Below, piece after piece: positions 1 to 8,813 of a stretch of DNA of 64,000 nt. The stretch is from Flavilitoribacter nigricans DSM 23189 = NBRC 102662. GTDB lineage: Bacteria > Bacteroidota > Bacteroidia > Chitinophagales > Saprospiraceae. The notes under the pieces were generated by a model. The model was not told the origin of the DNA. It was given only the letters and a program-made list of their open reading frames with translations, and made no database searches. The stretch lies in assembly GCF_002646595.1 (NCBI RefSeq), contig NZ_PDUD01000035.1, forward strand, positions 97,705 to 161,704, in the 5' to 3' direction. Positions within the stretch are counted from its first letter, which is position 1, and each line of letters opens with the position of its first letter. The translations under genes were made by a program, and so were the position numbers.

Positions 1-192
1 AAAGAAAAAACCGCTGCCGATGGCGGTGATCACGGCCGGTGCGGTCCGGACCTGCTGTCCGGCGTACGGGCTCACCGTGGTAGTGCCCTGGATCTCCCAA
101 ACTTCCAGGGGGCCGGTCTGGGCGAAGGATAAAAAGGCGGGGCTGAGGAAAAGAACAATAAAAAGGAATATATTTCCCATATGCTTTAACAT
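1..192 (-). CDS. N-terminus of a secreted nuclease-like protein (cut by window edge)
   Basis: Reading the minus strand from 192 gives an open frame that runs off the left edge. It opens with a hydrophobic signal peptide (core LFIVLFLSPAFLSFAQ) followed by EVWEIQG, SPYAGQQVRT and GSGFFF. The order 'xIxEIQG ... SPxxGQxV ... GFF' is what I know from the N-terminal OB-like domain of large extracellular endonucleases (NucH/ExeM-like, endonuclease/exonuclease/phosphatase proteins). The assignment rests on about 60 residues only. An in-frame ATG at 180 is an alternative start; 192 was chosen because it adds basic residues before the hydrophobic core. It is divergent from the membrane protein that starts at 238. 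The catalytic region is outside the window. Confidence 0.55.
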   Translation of the reverse strand, partial: MLKHMGNIFLFIVLFLSPAFLSFAQTGPLEVWEIQGTTTVSPYAGQQVRTAPAVITAIGSGFFF

Positions 193-237
193 AGTGACAG
201 CTTTTGTGTTAGTTGTGGACAACCAGTACGATAAATT

Positions 238-708
238 ATGCAAAATTCAAATAATTCAATTTTTGAAAAAGCGATCGACCCGGTACACCAGGCCATCCTT
301 ACTTTCGGCGGAGTGCTGAGTTTTATAATCATTTCCAAGCTCATCAACGCGATCGGTTTGCTTTCGGTTTCCGCCAAATTTCCCTGGATGACGGCCGCCG
401 CCTTTCTGCTGTTGTTTGCCGTTTTTAACAGTGTCTATTCTCTAACTGCAAAAAGTGTGATCAAGTACTGGGGGCGTTCAATTTATTCTTTCATGGGCCT
501 GGCGGTCGCTTCCGGTCTGGCCGCCTATCTGTTCTCGTCCATGACGATCTCGGAGGCTGGTTCCTACCGCTGGATCTATGTAGTGGTGACCTTCGGGTAT
601 CTGGTTTTCCTGAGCCTGATGTCCTTTATGCGGAAGATCGTGGAATTTGCCCAGAAGGAAGAGTGGAACCATCCGCGGATCCGGCGCAAGAAACGAAAAA
701 ATCGATGA
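238..708 (+). CDS. Small multi-pass membrane protein, function unknown
   Basis: A 156-residue protein with four hydrophobic stretches (roughly residues 20-42, 48-66, 80-100 and 110-130), short loops and a strongly basic C-terminus ending RIRRKKRKNR, which should face the cytoplasm. I do not recognise a family or catalytic motif. It starts 45 bp from the divergent secreted protein on the left and ends 180 bp before engB. Codon use looks like that of its neighbours, so it is probably a native gene. A role cannot be read from sequence or context. Confidence 0.7.
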   Translation: MQNSNNSIFEKAIDPVHQAILTFGGVLSFIIISKLINAIGLLSVSAKFPWMTAAAFLLLFAVFNSVYSLTAKSVIKYWGRSIYSFMGLAVASGLAAYLFSSMTISEAGSYRWIYVVVTFGYLVFLSLMSFMRKIVEFAQKEEWNHPRIRRKKRKNR

Positions 709-888
709 ATGCGGATCCCCGCTTAAATGCCAGGGTGTTCACCATCTGGTGGGATGTGAAAAGTCCGGACCCGAATCGTTCTGTTGTACCGAATTGCCGG
801 CAACAACCTGGTGGGATGCCAGGCTCGCACCTTATTCTTTACTAATTATTTGAACCGCAACTTGCGTTAATTACTTACCTTAGCCGCC

Positions 889-1485
889 ATGGATATACAC
901 CAAGCAGATTTTGTGGGGAGCTATCCCAAACCCGGGCTTTGCCCAACCGACCGGCGGGCGGAATTCGCTTTTATCGGCCGCTCCAATGTGGGTAAATCCT
1001 CACTGATCAATATGTTGTGCGGACGGAAAAGCCTGGCTCATGTTTCCAACAAACCCGGTAAGACCCAACTTTTGAATTACTACCTGATCAACGAAGAATG
1101 GTATCTGGTGGATCTTCCCGGTTATGGCTACGCCAAACGGTCCAAGAAGGAACGCCGGGGATTCGGCAAGATGATCAACGGGTATTTCCTGGAGCGGAGC
1201 GAGATGTACTGTGCTTTTGTCCTGGTGGACAGCAATATTCCCCCGCAGGACATCGATGTGGAGTTCATCAACTGGCTGGGCGAGCACGGCATTCCATTTG
1301 TACTGGTCTACACCAAAACCGATCGTCTGAACCAGCGGACCCTGGACGAAAATCTCGACAAAATTCGCAACAAACTACTGGAATACTGGACGCACCTGCC
1401 CCAGGAGTTCATCACTTCTTCCCGTACTGGAGAAGGACGCGATGAGGTCCTGACCTTTATTGAAAATACCAAGCAGGCAATATGA
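889..1485 (+). CDS. engB: Ribosome biogenesis GTP-binding protein EngB (YihA/YsxC)
   Basis: A TRAFAC-class GTPase of 198 residues, the usual length for EngB, which assists late assembly of the large ribosomal subunit. Visible motifs are G1 GRSNVGKSS (30-38), G3 DLPG with the family's GYGYAK following (75-83), G4 TKTD (142-145) and G5 TSS (176-178). The start at 889 is the only ATG that precedes the typical N-terminus. The box TACCTTAG at 876-883 resembles the Bacteroidota -7 element, but it lies so close to the start codon that the transcript would be leaderless, so I treat it as weak. The stop codon overlaps the start of the next gene (ATGA), which indicates translational coupling to the acyltransferase. 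Confidence 0.95.
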   Translation: MDIHQADFVGSYPKPGLCPTDRRAEFAFIGRSNVGKSSLINMLCGRKSLAHVSNKPGKTQLLNYYLINEEWYLVDLPGYGYAKRSKKERRGFGKMINGYFLERSEMYCAFVLVDSNIPPQDIDVEFINWLGEHGIPFVLVYTKTDRLNQRTLDENLDKIRNKLLEYWTHLPQEFITSSRTGEGRDEVLTFIENTKQAI

Positions 1486-3194
1486 GCGAAGACAATAAAA
1501 TGTACAATCAGGTCTTTCCCCGGATCGAGGATTGGCCTATATATAAACTGAGCGAGGACCGAAAGGATTTTGTGGAAGAGCTCGATGCCTTCACCATGCA
1601 GAAACTGGAACTGCTCAACGGTGCAAACATCGGAGATATCATTTCCAAGACCATCTATCTGGAGCGGATCCGGCTCAAGGAAGAACCCTGGAAGGTTGAC
1701 CCGCCCAACGAACGCCAGTTCTGGCGCCGGATCCAGAAACGACTGGTAAAACACGCCATGGACAAGGAGCCGGCTCAGGCCGAAAAGGTATTTGAAGAGA
1801 TCCTGCATAAGATCGTGCACCGGTATTCGGAAGAGATCGTCGGTACTTTCCGGATTAAGACTTTCCTTTTTGCCCGTCGTTTTCTGACGGTATTCTTTAC
1901 CCGTTTGCTCAATACGGCCGTGCTCCGGAATCCCCGCGGACTATGGGGTGGAAAATACCGGCTGCTGGATCGCCTGAAGGTACTGGGCGAGACCGATAAG
2001 ATCCGCAGCCTGATGCGCAAAGGGACCGTGGTGGTGGTGCCGACCCACTTCAGTAATCTAGATTCCATTCTGATCGGTTATGCGATGGATGCTTTCCTGG
2101 GACTGCCATCTTTTTCCTACGGTGCGGGATTGAACCTCTACAACACGGGATACACGGCCTATTTCATGAACCGCCTGGGGGCCTACCGGGTGGATCGCCG
2201 CAAGAAAAATCCCATCTACCTGGAGACGCTTAAGTCGATGTCCAAGCTCTCAATAGAACGGGGCGTGAACAGCCTTTTCTTTCCGGGAGGCACCCGCTCC
2301 CGGGCGGGCACCCTGGAAACGAAACTGAAAATGGGACTGCTCGGCACCACGATCGAAGCCCAGCGCTCCCTCCTGCAGCGGGGAAAAGAAGAAAAGATAT
2401 TTATCGTACCGCTGATCCTGAGTTACCACTTCGTGCTGGAGGCGCCCTTTCTGATCGAACAGCATCTGCGCACCATTGGAAAAGAGCGTTATATCCGGAC
2501 GAAGGATAGTTTCAACAGCCTCTGGCAGATCATCAAATTTACCTGGCGACTGTTTTCCTCGGGCAATGAGATCGTCCTCTCTTTTGCCCGGCCGATGGAT
2601 GTATTGGGCAACCCGGTAGACATCGAAGGGAACAGCTACGATCAGTACGGCAACCCAATCAATATCCGGGATTATTTCCTGCGGGGAGGAGAGATCCGCA
2701 AGGATTTCCAGCGTGAATCGGAATACACCAAGATCCTCGCCGACAAGATCGTTGACCGCTTCCACTGCGAAAACATTGTGCTGACCAGTCATTTGGTCGC
2801 TTTTTCCGCTTTCCGGATTCTGAAACAGGAGAACAAACACCTGGATCTCTACGGTATCCTGCGCTTACCGGCCGACGAATTCGTTTTTCCGATGGACTAT
2901 ATGAAGGATGTAGTCGGGCAACTAAGGGAAGAATTGCTCGAAATGGAAAAGCGCAAAGAGATCAAACTTTCGGCGGGTATTCACGGGGATCTGGAAACGC
3001 TCATTAACGATGGGATCAAACGGATGGGCAACTTTCATCTAAAAAGTCCGTTACGTATCGATAAAAAAGGCCGTATAGTAAGTGATAGTTTTAAATTATT
3101 GTTTTATTATCACAACCGGCTGAAAAACTACGAACTGGAGCGAAAGATAAAATGGAAGGCGTACGAGTTGGAAGAGGTGGATGTGGAAGGTTAA
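1482..3194 (+). CDS. PlsB-like 1-acyl-sn-glycerol-3-phosphate / glycerol-3-phosphate acyltransferase
   Basis: A 570-residue member of the PlsB/PlsC acyltransferase superfamily, expected to acylate a glycerol-phosphate acceptor during phospholipid synthesis at the inner membrane. The catalytic block I appears as THFSNLD (about residues 188-194; H and D separated by four residues), and the substrate-binding block as FFPGGTRSR (about 267-275). A long region follows, as in PlsB rather than the short PlsC. No clear transmembrane segment is visible. It overlaps engB by 4 nt and is followed after 23 nt by the ion-channel gene, so the three may share a transcript. PlsB versus another long acyltransferase cannot be settled from motifs alone. 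Confidence 0.8.
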   Translation: MSEDNKMYNQVFPRIEDWPIYKLSEDRKDFVEELDAFTMQKLELLNGANIGDIISKTIYLERIRLKEEPWKVDPPNERQFWRRIQKRLVKHAMDKEPAQAEKVFEEILHKIVHRYSEEIVGTFRIKTFLFARRFLTVFFTRLLNTAVLRNPRGLWGGKYRLLDRLKVLGETDKIRSLMRKGTVVVVPTHFSNLDSILIGYAMDAFLGLPSFSYGAGLNLYNTGYTAYFMNRLGAYRVDRRKKNPIYLETLKSMSKLSIERGVNSLFFPGGTRSRAGTLETKLKMGLLGTTIEAQRSLLQRGKEEKIFIVPLILSYHFVLEAPFLIEQHLRTIGKERYIRTKDSFNSLWQIIKFTWRLFSSGNEIVLSFARPMDVLGNPVDIEGNSYDQYGNPINIRDYFLRGGEIRKDFQRESEYTKILADKIVDRFHCENIVLTSHLVAFSAFRILKQENKHLDLYGILRLPADEFVFPMDYMKDVVGQLREELLEMEKRKEIKLSAGIHGDLETLINDGIKRMGNFHLKSPLRIDKKGRIVSDSFKLLFYYHNRLKNYELERKIKWKAYELEEVDVEG

Positions 3195-3217
3195 TTTACC
3201 GATGAAATAACTGGGCA

Positions 3218-4000
3218 ATGTTTAAGCGGTTTTTTCTCTCCGAAAGAAATGTACTAACGGCGATCATCATTAATGCGATCATTATCTGCTGGATGTATTT
3301 TCCCCAGTACCGGCACCACGAATGGCTGGAAATGGTCGATCACTTCTTTCTGATATTTTTCATCGTTGAAGCGATTGTGAAGATCCGGGTGCTGGGGGGA
3401 AAAGGTTATTTCGGCAGCAAATGGAACCAGTTCGACTTTTTTATCGTGCTGGGCAGCCTGCCGTCCCTGCTCACCTCCTTCATTACGGTACCGAACACCT
3501 CCCTGCTGATGATTCTGCGGCTGTTCCGTCTCATCCGTCTGATCCGCTTTATTCGCTTCGTGCCGAACCTCGGGCAGATCCTGGCCGGTCTGGCCCGGGC
3601 CATGCGGGCTTCGGTTTTCGTATTGCTGGCCCTCGTTTTTCTGAACTTCATGCTGGCCATTATCTCCTGCCATTTCTTTGCGGGTGTGGCGCCGGACTTC
3701 TTTGGGGATCCGCTGGTTTCGGCCTATTCGATCTTTCAGATGTTTACGGTAGAGGGCTGGAATGAGATCCCGGCGGTAATTGCCGCCAATGCCGGAGAAG
3801 AGGTCTCTCCATTTTTACTGGGTATGATGCGTTTCTACTTTGTACTGGTGGTCCTGCTGGGCGGCATTTTCGGCATGTCCCTGGCCAACGCCGTCTTTGT
3901 CGATGAGATGACTATGGACAACAACAAAATACTGGAAGAGAAAATTGACACACTACAGGAACAGATCCTGGAGTTAAAAGAATTACTGAAGAATAAATAG
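3218..4000 (+). CDS. Bacterial voltage-gated cation channel (NavBac/CavBac type)
   Basis: A 260-residue six-segment channel subunit that should form a homotetramer in the cytoplasmic membrane. Segments S1-S3 lie in the first 90 residues. S4 carries five arginines at every third position (R101, R104, R107, R110, R113), the voltage sensor. The pore loop holds the filter TVEGWNE (177-183) between S5 and S6. The C-terminus (about 236-258) is a heptad-rich coiled coil, the usual tetramerisation helix. Sodium-selective relatives such as NavMs have TLESWSM; the glycine in the fourth filter position here is the feature linked to calcium preference in CavMr and is also found in animal Cav repeat I. 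Ion selectivity is therefore an inference worth testing. Confidence 0.88.
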   Translation: MFKRFFLSERNVLTAIIINAIIICWMYFPQYRHHEWLEMVDHFFLIFFIVEAIVKIRVLGGKGYFGSKWNQFDFFIVLGSLPSLLTSFITVPNTSLLMILRLFRLIRLIRFIRFVPNLGQILAGLARAMRASVFVLLALVFLNFMLAIISCHFFAGVAPDFFGDPLVSAYSIFQMFTVEGWNEIPAVIAANAGEEVSPFLLGMMRFYFVLVVLLGGIFGMSLANAVFVDEMTMDNNKILEEKIDTLQEQILELKELLKNK

Positions 4001-4003
4001 CTC

Positions 4004-4549
4004 ATGAACTTTATCGTATACGACCTGGAGGCCACCTGCTGGGAGGGCCGTCCACCTAATAAAGTACAGGAAATTATCGAGATCGGTGCGGTAAAGCTGA
4101 ATCCTTACGGAGAAGTGGAAGGGCATTTCAAGAGTTTCGTCCGGCCCGTCATGAACCCCAATCTGTCCCTGTTTTGCCGACAGCTCACCAATATCGATCA
4201 GGTGGATGTCAACCGGGCGGATACTTTCCCGGTGGTGATCGACGACTTTCAGGATTGGATCGGCTATTTCGACGAAGAAGATTACCTGCTGTGCTCCTGG
4301 GGCCGCTTCGACCAGAAAATGCTCATCAACGATTCTCATCTCCATAACATGGAGCACGACTGGGTAGAACCACACATCAATCTTAAAAAACAATACCACG
4401 AGATCAAGCGACTACACCGCACCCGTGGTCTCCGCTACGCGATAGAAGCCGAAGGTTTCGAATTTACCGGCGAACAACACCGTGCCTACGATGATGCGAT
4501 CAATCTGGCTCAGATCTTTCTAAAATTCCTGGACGAGTGGCGCTTCTAA
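4004..4549 (+). CDS. DEDDh 3'-5' exonuclease, ERI-1/KapD-like
   Basis: A 181-residue RNase T/DnaQ-fold exonuclease. Motif ExoI is YDLEATC with D7 and E9; ExoIII is the HRAYDDA block with H159 and D164, giving the DEDDh set. The short length with no extra domains and the ATCWEG sequence after the first motif are typical of the ERI-1-like/KapD subgroup, which trims RNA or nucleic-acid 3' ends. It begins three nucleotides after the channel gene stop, so it is probably cotranscribed with it. It ends at a TGAC[A/C]CC micro-repeat shared with the convergent ung gene. The physiological substrate is unknown. Confidence 0.85.
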   Translation: MNFIVYDLEATCWEGRPPNKVQEIIEIGAVKLNPYGEVEGHFKSFVRPVMNPNLSLFCRQLTNIDQVDVNRADTFPVVIDDFQDWIGYFDEEDYLLCSWGRFDQKMLINDSHLHNMEHDWVEPHINLKKQYHEIKRLHRTRGLRYAIEAEGFEFTGEQHRAYDDAINLAQIFLKFLDEWRF

Positions 4550-4555
4550 CCCCTC

Positions 4556-4626
4556 TGACCCCTGACCCCTTCAATCTGACCCCTGACACCTGACACCTGA
4601 CCCCTGACACCTTCCCCCCTGACACC
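4556..4626. repeat. TGAC[A/C]CC heptamer micro-repeat between convergent genes
   Basis: Eight copies of TGACCCC or TGACACC occupy the gap between the exonuclease and ung stop codons. Five are in perfect head-to-tail register at 4577-4611. Read on the other strand it gives meaningless open frames of the 'VSGVRCQVSGVR' type, a known spurious product of this repeat in several phyla. It abuts the ung stop codon at 4627. No terminator-like hairpin is visible here, so the repeat may be the only structure separating the two convergent transcripts. Confidence 0.85.
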
Positions 4627-5298
4627 TCACACCTTCCAATCAACCGGCGTCTTCCCATGTTCTTCCAAATAAGCATTAGCCTGAGAAAAGTGCTTCGAAC
4701 CGAAAAAGGCACCACCAGCCAGTGGAGAAGGGTGCGCTGCCATCAGGATCAGGTGCTTGTCGGCATCGATAAGTTCCTTCTTCCGCTTCGCAAAATTTCC
4801 CCACAGCATAAAGACGAGATTTTCCCGCCCGGCGGATAATTTCTTGATCACGGCATCCGTGAAATTCTGCCAACCGGCTTTGGAGTGGGCGCCCGCTTTT
4901 TTCCGTTCCACGGTGAGCATGGCATTGAGCAGAAATACCCCCTGTTCGGCCCAGGCGGTGAGGTCGCCGTGGGAGGCAATGGGAATGCCGAGGTCATCCT
5001 GCAGTTCTTTATAGATATTTTTGAGGGACGGAGGTGTACGTACTCCTTTGGGGACCGAAAAGCTCAATCCCATCGCCTCCCCCGGATTGTGGTAAGGATC
5101 CTGTCCGAGAATAACCACTTTGACCTGATCGAAAGGCGTCGTATTGAAGGCATTGAAGATGAGTGATCCGGGCGGGTAGATGGTTTTTCCGGCGGCCTTT
5201 TCCTGTTTGATGAAGTTGACCAGCGTTTCGAAGTAGGGCTGATTGAATTCGTCGGACAGCGCATTTTTCCAACTCTCTTCGATACGTACATTACTCAT
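4627..5298 (-). CDS. ung: Uracil-DNA glycosylase (family 1)
   Basis: A 223-residue enzyme that removes uracil from DNA as the first step of base-excision repair. The water-activating loop GQDPYH lies at 65-70 with catalytic D67, and the minor-groove intercalation loop reads [13 protein letters not shown] near residue 190, with the catalytic histidine in the usual place. The uracil-stacking region [17 protein letters not shown] is also conserved. Length and start match family 1 enzymes. It is convergent with the exonuclease gene and divergent from the hexosaminidase gene, so it is probably a single-gene transcript. Confidence 0.96.
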   Translation of the reverse strand: MSNVRIEESWKNALSDEFNQPYFETLVNFIKQEKAAGKTIYPPGSLIFNAFNTTPFDQVKVVILGQDPYHNPGEAMGLSFSVPKGVRTPPSLKNIYKELQDDLGIPIASHGDLTAWAEQGVFLLNAMLTVERKKAGAHSKAGWQNFTDAVIKKLSAGRENLVFMLWGNFAKRKKELIDADKHLILMAAHPSPLAGGAFFGSKHFSQANAYLEEHGKTPVDWKV

Positions 5299-5517
5299 AG
5301 TGATCTGTTTACAATAATTTTGGGTGATGGAATTAACTTTAAACTGCCGGTAAAACCGTAAATTCTGCCGGAGGGTTCGGATTAATTAAGAACCCGAACT
5401 TAGTAGAAATTGACGAACTTGCTTAATTTCAGCCCACATTTTTACCAGGGTGGGCGGCGGCGGCTTTATCTTATTTTCAGTCGTTCGTTATACCTGCATC
5501 CAGACATCAAAAGAATC

Positions 5518-8070
5518 ATGAATAGATTTTCGATCCTATTGCTGCTCTCCATTATCTTTTTTCAGTGGAACTGCCAATCAGAACAAACGGAACAGACCGG
5601 TTTGGAAAACGTAGCCATCAGCTGGCAATTGGAATCCAACCAGGTGGCCGAATCTCCGCGATTCCGGGCCTCTTTTACCATAACCAACCGGGGCAATACA
5701 CCCATTGAAGGCAATGACTGGAGTATGTATTTCAGCCAGACGCCACGCGATATTGTGGAGGGAAGTGTTACCGGCCCGGCTGAGATCGAGCGGGTCAACG
5801 GGGATCTTTATCAACTGCGCCCGGCAAGTGGTTTTTCCCTGACGCCCGGCGACAGTCTGACCATCACCTACGAAGGAGAAGCCTGGTTGATCAAAGAAAC
5901 CGACGCACCGCTTGGACTTTATTTTGTGCAGGAAAAAGCCGGCGGACAGGAAGAGACCATTCCGGTGGCCCGCTATACCATCTGGCCATTTGAAAATGAA
6001 GAACAATACAGCCGCCATAAAAATGACAAAACGCCGTTTCCCGAGGCGGCATTGGTGTTCGATCAGAATACGGAAGCGAATTTGTTACCGCCCGGTGAAG
6101 TGCCGCAGATCATTCCCTTCCCCCGTTCGGTGGTGTCCGGTTCGGGTAAGCTGACGATTGACGGTGGTACCACCATCCATTTCAGCCCCGGCCTGCAGAA
6201 CGAATCCGAGCAATTGCGTAATTCCCTGGGAAATTTTCTGACCACCACTCCGACCGCTACCCAGATGGAAGGCACAATGGTGACGGAAGGCATCGTGTTG
6301 TCCATTAATGCCGGACTGGCGGAGGAAAGCCCCGAAGCTTACCAACTGGACATCGATGGCAGCCGTGCCGCCATCCAGGGTAAAAGTGCCGCCGGTGTAT
6401 TTCGCGGCATACAGAGTCTACTGGCCCTGGTTCCGGTAGAGAACTGGATCAAAAAATCGGGCTCCCTCCAACTACCGCAGGTGGCCATAAAGGATGCCCC
6501 GCTTTTTGCCTACCGGGGAATGATGCTGGATATCGCCCGGAATTTCAACGATCTCACGGCGATCAAAAAGCTGATCGACGGCATGGCGTTCTACAAGCTC
6601 AATAAATTACATCTGCACCTAACCGATGATGAAGGCTGGCGGCTGGAAATTCCCGGATTGCCGGAGTTGACGGATGTCGGAGCCCGTCGCGGGCATACGG
6701 CGGACGAAGCCGACCGGCTGGCCCCTGCTTACGGTTCCGGACCCGGCGGTGAAGGCTCGCACGGTACCGGATACCTGAGCCGTAGTGATTTTATTGAACT
6801 GCTGCAGTACGCTACCCGCAGACACATCGAAGTGATCCCGGAACTGAATATGCCCGGACACGCCCGGGCGGCGATCAAATCGATGGAGGCCCGTTACCGG
6901 AAAATGTCGGTCGATAATGATCTGGCCTCGGCCGAAGCTTACCGACTGGCCGATCCGGAAGATCAATCGGAATACCGTTCCGTCCAGTACTACCCGGATA
7001 ATGTGGTCTGTGTCTGCTGCGAAGGTACCTACCGCTTTTACGAAAAAGTGGTGGACGAAGTACGGGCGATGTATACCGAAGCGGGAGCAGTGCTTACCAC
7101 CATTCATACCGGTGGTGATGAAGTACCGGGCGGCGTTTGGACGGCTTCACCGGCCTGTGCGGACCTGATCGATCAGGAGCCAGATATCAACAGCACTGCG
7201 GAATTACCCACCTATTTCTTCAGCCGCATCAGCCAGATCCTGGCCGACCGTGGTTTGAAGGCTGCCGGTTGGGAAGAGATCGCCATGCAGAAAGTAGAAG
7301 GTGGTTGGGTACCCCATCCGGATTTCGCCAACGGGAATGTGATTCCCTTTGTGTGGCAGAACCTCTGGGGGAATCAGGACCTCGGTTACCGGCTCGCCAA
7401 TGCGGGCTATCCGGTCGTACTCTGTAATGTGACCAATTTGTACTTTGACCTGGCCTACAATAAAGATCCCCGGGAACCCGGGTTTTACTGGGGCGGTTTC
7501 GTCGATACGCGAAAGGCGTTTGATTTTCGTCCCTTTGATGTTTTCACTTCAACCAATTTTGACCCGATGGGCAACGCTTTCGACGTGGCCCGGGATTATA
7601 AAGATATGGAACGTCTGCAGCCGGCAGCCCGTAAGAACATTCTGGGGATTCAGGGCCAGTTGTGGAGTGAGACCATCAAAGGCCAGAATATGATGGAATA
7701 CTACATCTTTCCCAAGTTGCTGGGGCTGGCCCAAAGGGCCTGGTCGGCACCCCTGGGTGAAGGTGCGGCGGTAAATGATGAATGGGAGAAATTTGCCAAC
7801 GCATTGGGCCAGAGAGAGCTTATTCACCTGGATTACCTGTCGGGGGGCTACAACTACCGGATCCCTACTCCCGGAGCCAAGATCGAGAACGGAAAGGCTA
7901 TGGCAAATGTACCCTTCCCGGGCCTGACCATCCGGTACACCACGGACGGCAGTGAACCCTCTACTGCTTCGACACTTTATGCCGAACCGGTAGCGGTGGA
8001 CAGCCTGGTTTGTTTCAAGGCGTTCGATCAGCGTGGGCGTTCCAGCCGAATGATTTGTGTGAATCAGTAG
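5518..8070 (+). CDS. GH20 beta-N-acetylhexosaminidase, lipoprotein
   Basis: An 850-residue enzyme expected to release terminal N-acetylglucosamine or galactosamine from chitooligosaccharides or glycoconjugates. After a signal peptide ending WNC (lipobox-like; Cys about residue 20) come a CHB_HEX-like carbohydrate-binding domain (about 25-190), a GH20b-like domain, and the GH20 barrel with the catalytic pair D534-E535 in HTGGDEVPGG. Substrate-assisted catalysis follows from the family. The last 80 residues (RYTTDGSEPS) form a chitobiase C-terminal domain. A longer frame opens at 5410, but the ATG at 5518 directly precedes the signal peptide and was preferred. A terminator follows at 8105. Confidence 0.93.
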   Translation: MNRFSILLLLSIIFFQWNCQSEQTEQTGLENVAISWQLESNQVAESPRFRASFTITNRGNTPIEGNDWSMYFSQTPRDIVEGSVTGPAEIERVNGDLYQLRPASGFSLTPGDSLTITYEGEAWLIKETDAPLGLYFVQEKAGGQEETIPVARYTIWPFENEEQYSRHKNDKTPFPEAALVFDQNTEANLLPPGEVPQIIPFPRSVVSGSGKLTIDGGTTIHFSPGLQNESEQLRNSLGNFLTTTPTATQMEGTMVTEGIVLSINAGLAEESPEAYQLDIDGSRAAIQGKSAAGVFRGIQSLLALVPVENWIKKSGSLQLPQVAIKDAPLFAYRGMMLDIARNFNDLTAIKKLIDGMAFYKLNKLHLHLTDDEGWRLEIPGLPELTDVGARRGHTADEADRLAPAYGSGPGGEGSHGTGYLSRSDFIELLQYATRRHIEVIPELNMPGHARAAIKSMEARYRKMSVDNDLASAEAYRLADPEDQSEYRSVQYYPDNVVCVCCEGTYRFYEKVVDEVRAMYTEAGAVLTTIHTGGDEVPGGVWTASPACADLIDQEPDINSTAELPTYFFSRISQILADRGLKAAGWEEIAMQKVEGGWVPHPDFANGNVIPFVWQNLWGNQDLGYRLANAGYPVVLCNVTNLYFDLAYNKDPREPGFYWGGFVDTRKAFDFRPFDVFTSTNFDPMGNAFDVARDYKDMERLQPAARKNILGIQGQLWSETIKGQNMMEYYIFPKLLGLAQRAWSAPLGEGAAVNDEWEKFANALGQRELIHLDYLSGGYNYRIPTPGAKIENGKAMANVPFPGLTIRYTTDGSEPSTASTLYAEPVAVDSLVCFKAFDQRGRSSRMICVNQ

Positions 8071-8104
8071 GCTTGCCAATAGAGCACTTGCCGAATAATG
8101 AAAA

Positions 8105-8134
8105 CGGCACGGCCTGAGCCATGCCGGACCTTTT
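8105..8134 (+). terminator. Rho-independent terminator after the hexosaminidase gene
   Basis: Stem CGGCACGGC (8105-8113), loop CTGA, stem GCCATGCCG (8118-8126) with one mismatch, followed four bases later by TTTT. It separates the GH20 gene from yigZ. Confidence 0.6.
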
Positions 8135-8150
8135 AATAGTTTAGCAGCTG

Positions 8151-8804
8151 ATGGAAGATGCCTACCAAACAATTGCGGGGCCGAGTACCGGGGAATTCCG
8201 GGACCGGGGCAGTAAGTTTCTGGCTTACGCCTACCCGGTGTACGATGAGGAGACGATCAATGAGCATTTGCTGGAACTGAAAAAACTTCACCCCAAGGCC
8301 CGCCACCATTGCTACGCCTGGCGCCTCGGGACTGACGGTTTGCAATTTCGGGCCAATGACGACGGAGAACCCAGCGGTACCGCCGGACGGCCCATCCTCG
8401 GTCAGATCGACAGTTTTGAACTTACCAATGTTTTCGTGGTCGTTGTCCGTTATTTCGGAGGCACCAAGCTCGGCACCTCCGGTCTGATCAATGCGTATAA
8501 GGTGAGCACGGCCGCCGCCCTGGAAGCGGCCGAGATCGAAGAACGTCTTTTGGAAGCCGTCTACCAGGTCGAGTTTGAATACAGCCTGATGAGTGATGTC
8601 ATGAATGCTGTGAAGCAGTACGAGGTGGAGATCATTAAACAGGAATTTACCGACAAGGGATACCTGCAGATCGCCATTCGACTCAGCGAAACGGAAGAAA
8701 AACTGATGCGGATCCGCGCTCAGATCGCCGGCGCTTTTCTCGAAGAAAAAGAGAAATGGGAAACCATTGAAGGCCTGGAGATCGAATATAAGTTTACACG
8801 CTAA
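8151..8804 (+). CDS. yigZ: YigZ/IMPACT family protein (UPF0029)
   Basis: A 217-residue protein of the YigZ/IMPACT family. The N-terminal domain contains the family signature GEPSGTAGRPIL followed by VVVVRYFGGTKLGTSGL, and a ferredoxin-like C-terminal domain covers about the last 70 residues. Bacterial members are linked to translation or ribosome-associated stress, but their biochemical role is unsettled. It starts just after a terminator and ends 9 nt before the barrel protein gene. Confidence 0.92.
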   Translation: MEDAYQTIAGPSTGEFRDRGSKFLAYAYPVYDEETINEHLLELKKLHPKARHHCYAWRLGTDGLQFRANDDGEPSGTAGRPILGQIDSFELTNVFVVVVRYFGGTKLGTSGLINAYKVSTAAALEAAEIEERLLEAVYQVEFEYSLMSDVMNAVKQYEVEIIKQEFTDKGYLQIAIRLSETEEKLMRIRAQIAGAFLEEKEKWETIEGLEIEYKFTR

Positions 8805-8813
8805 TCCAAATTC

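Noticed and set aside
647..853. Short frames between the membrane protein and engB
   Set aside because: They overlap the end of the membrane-protein gene in other frames and have no recognisable content.
4500..4715. 71-codon minus-strand frame with repeated SGVRCQVSGVR
   Set aside because: It is a translation of the TGAC[A/C]CC micro-repeat overlapping two real genes.
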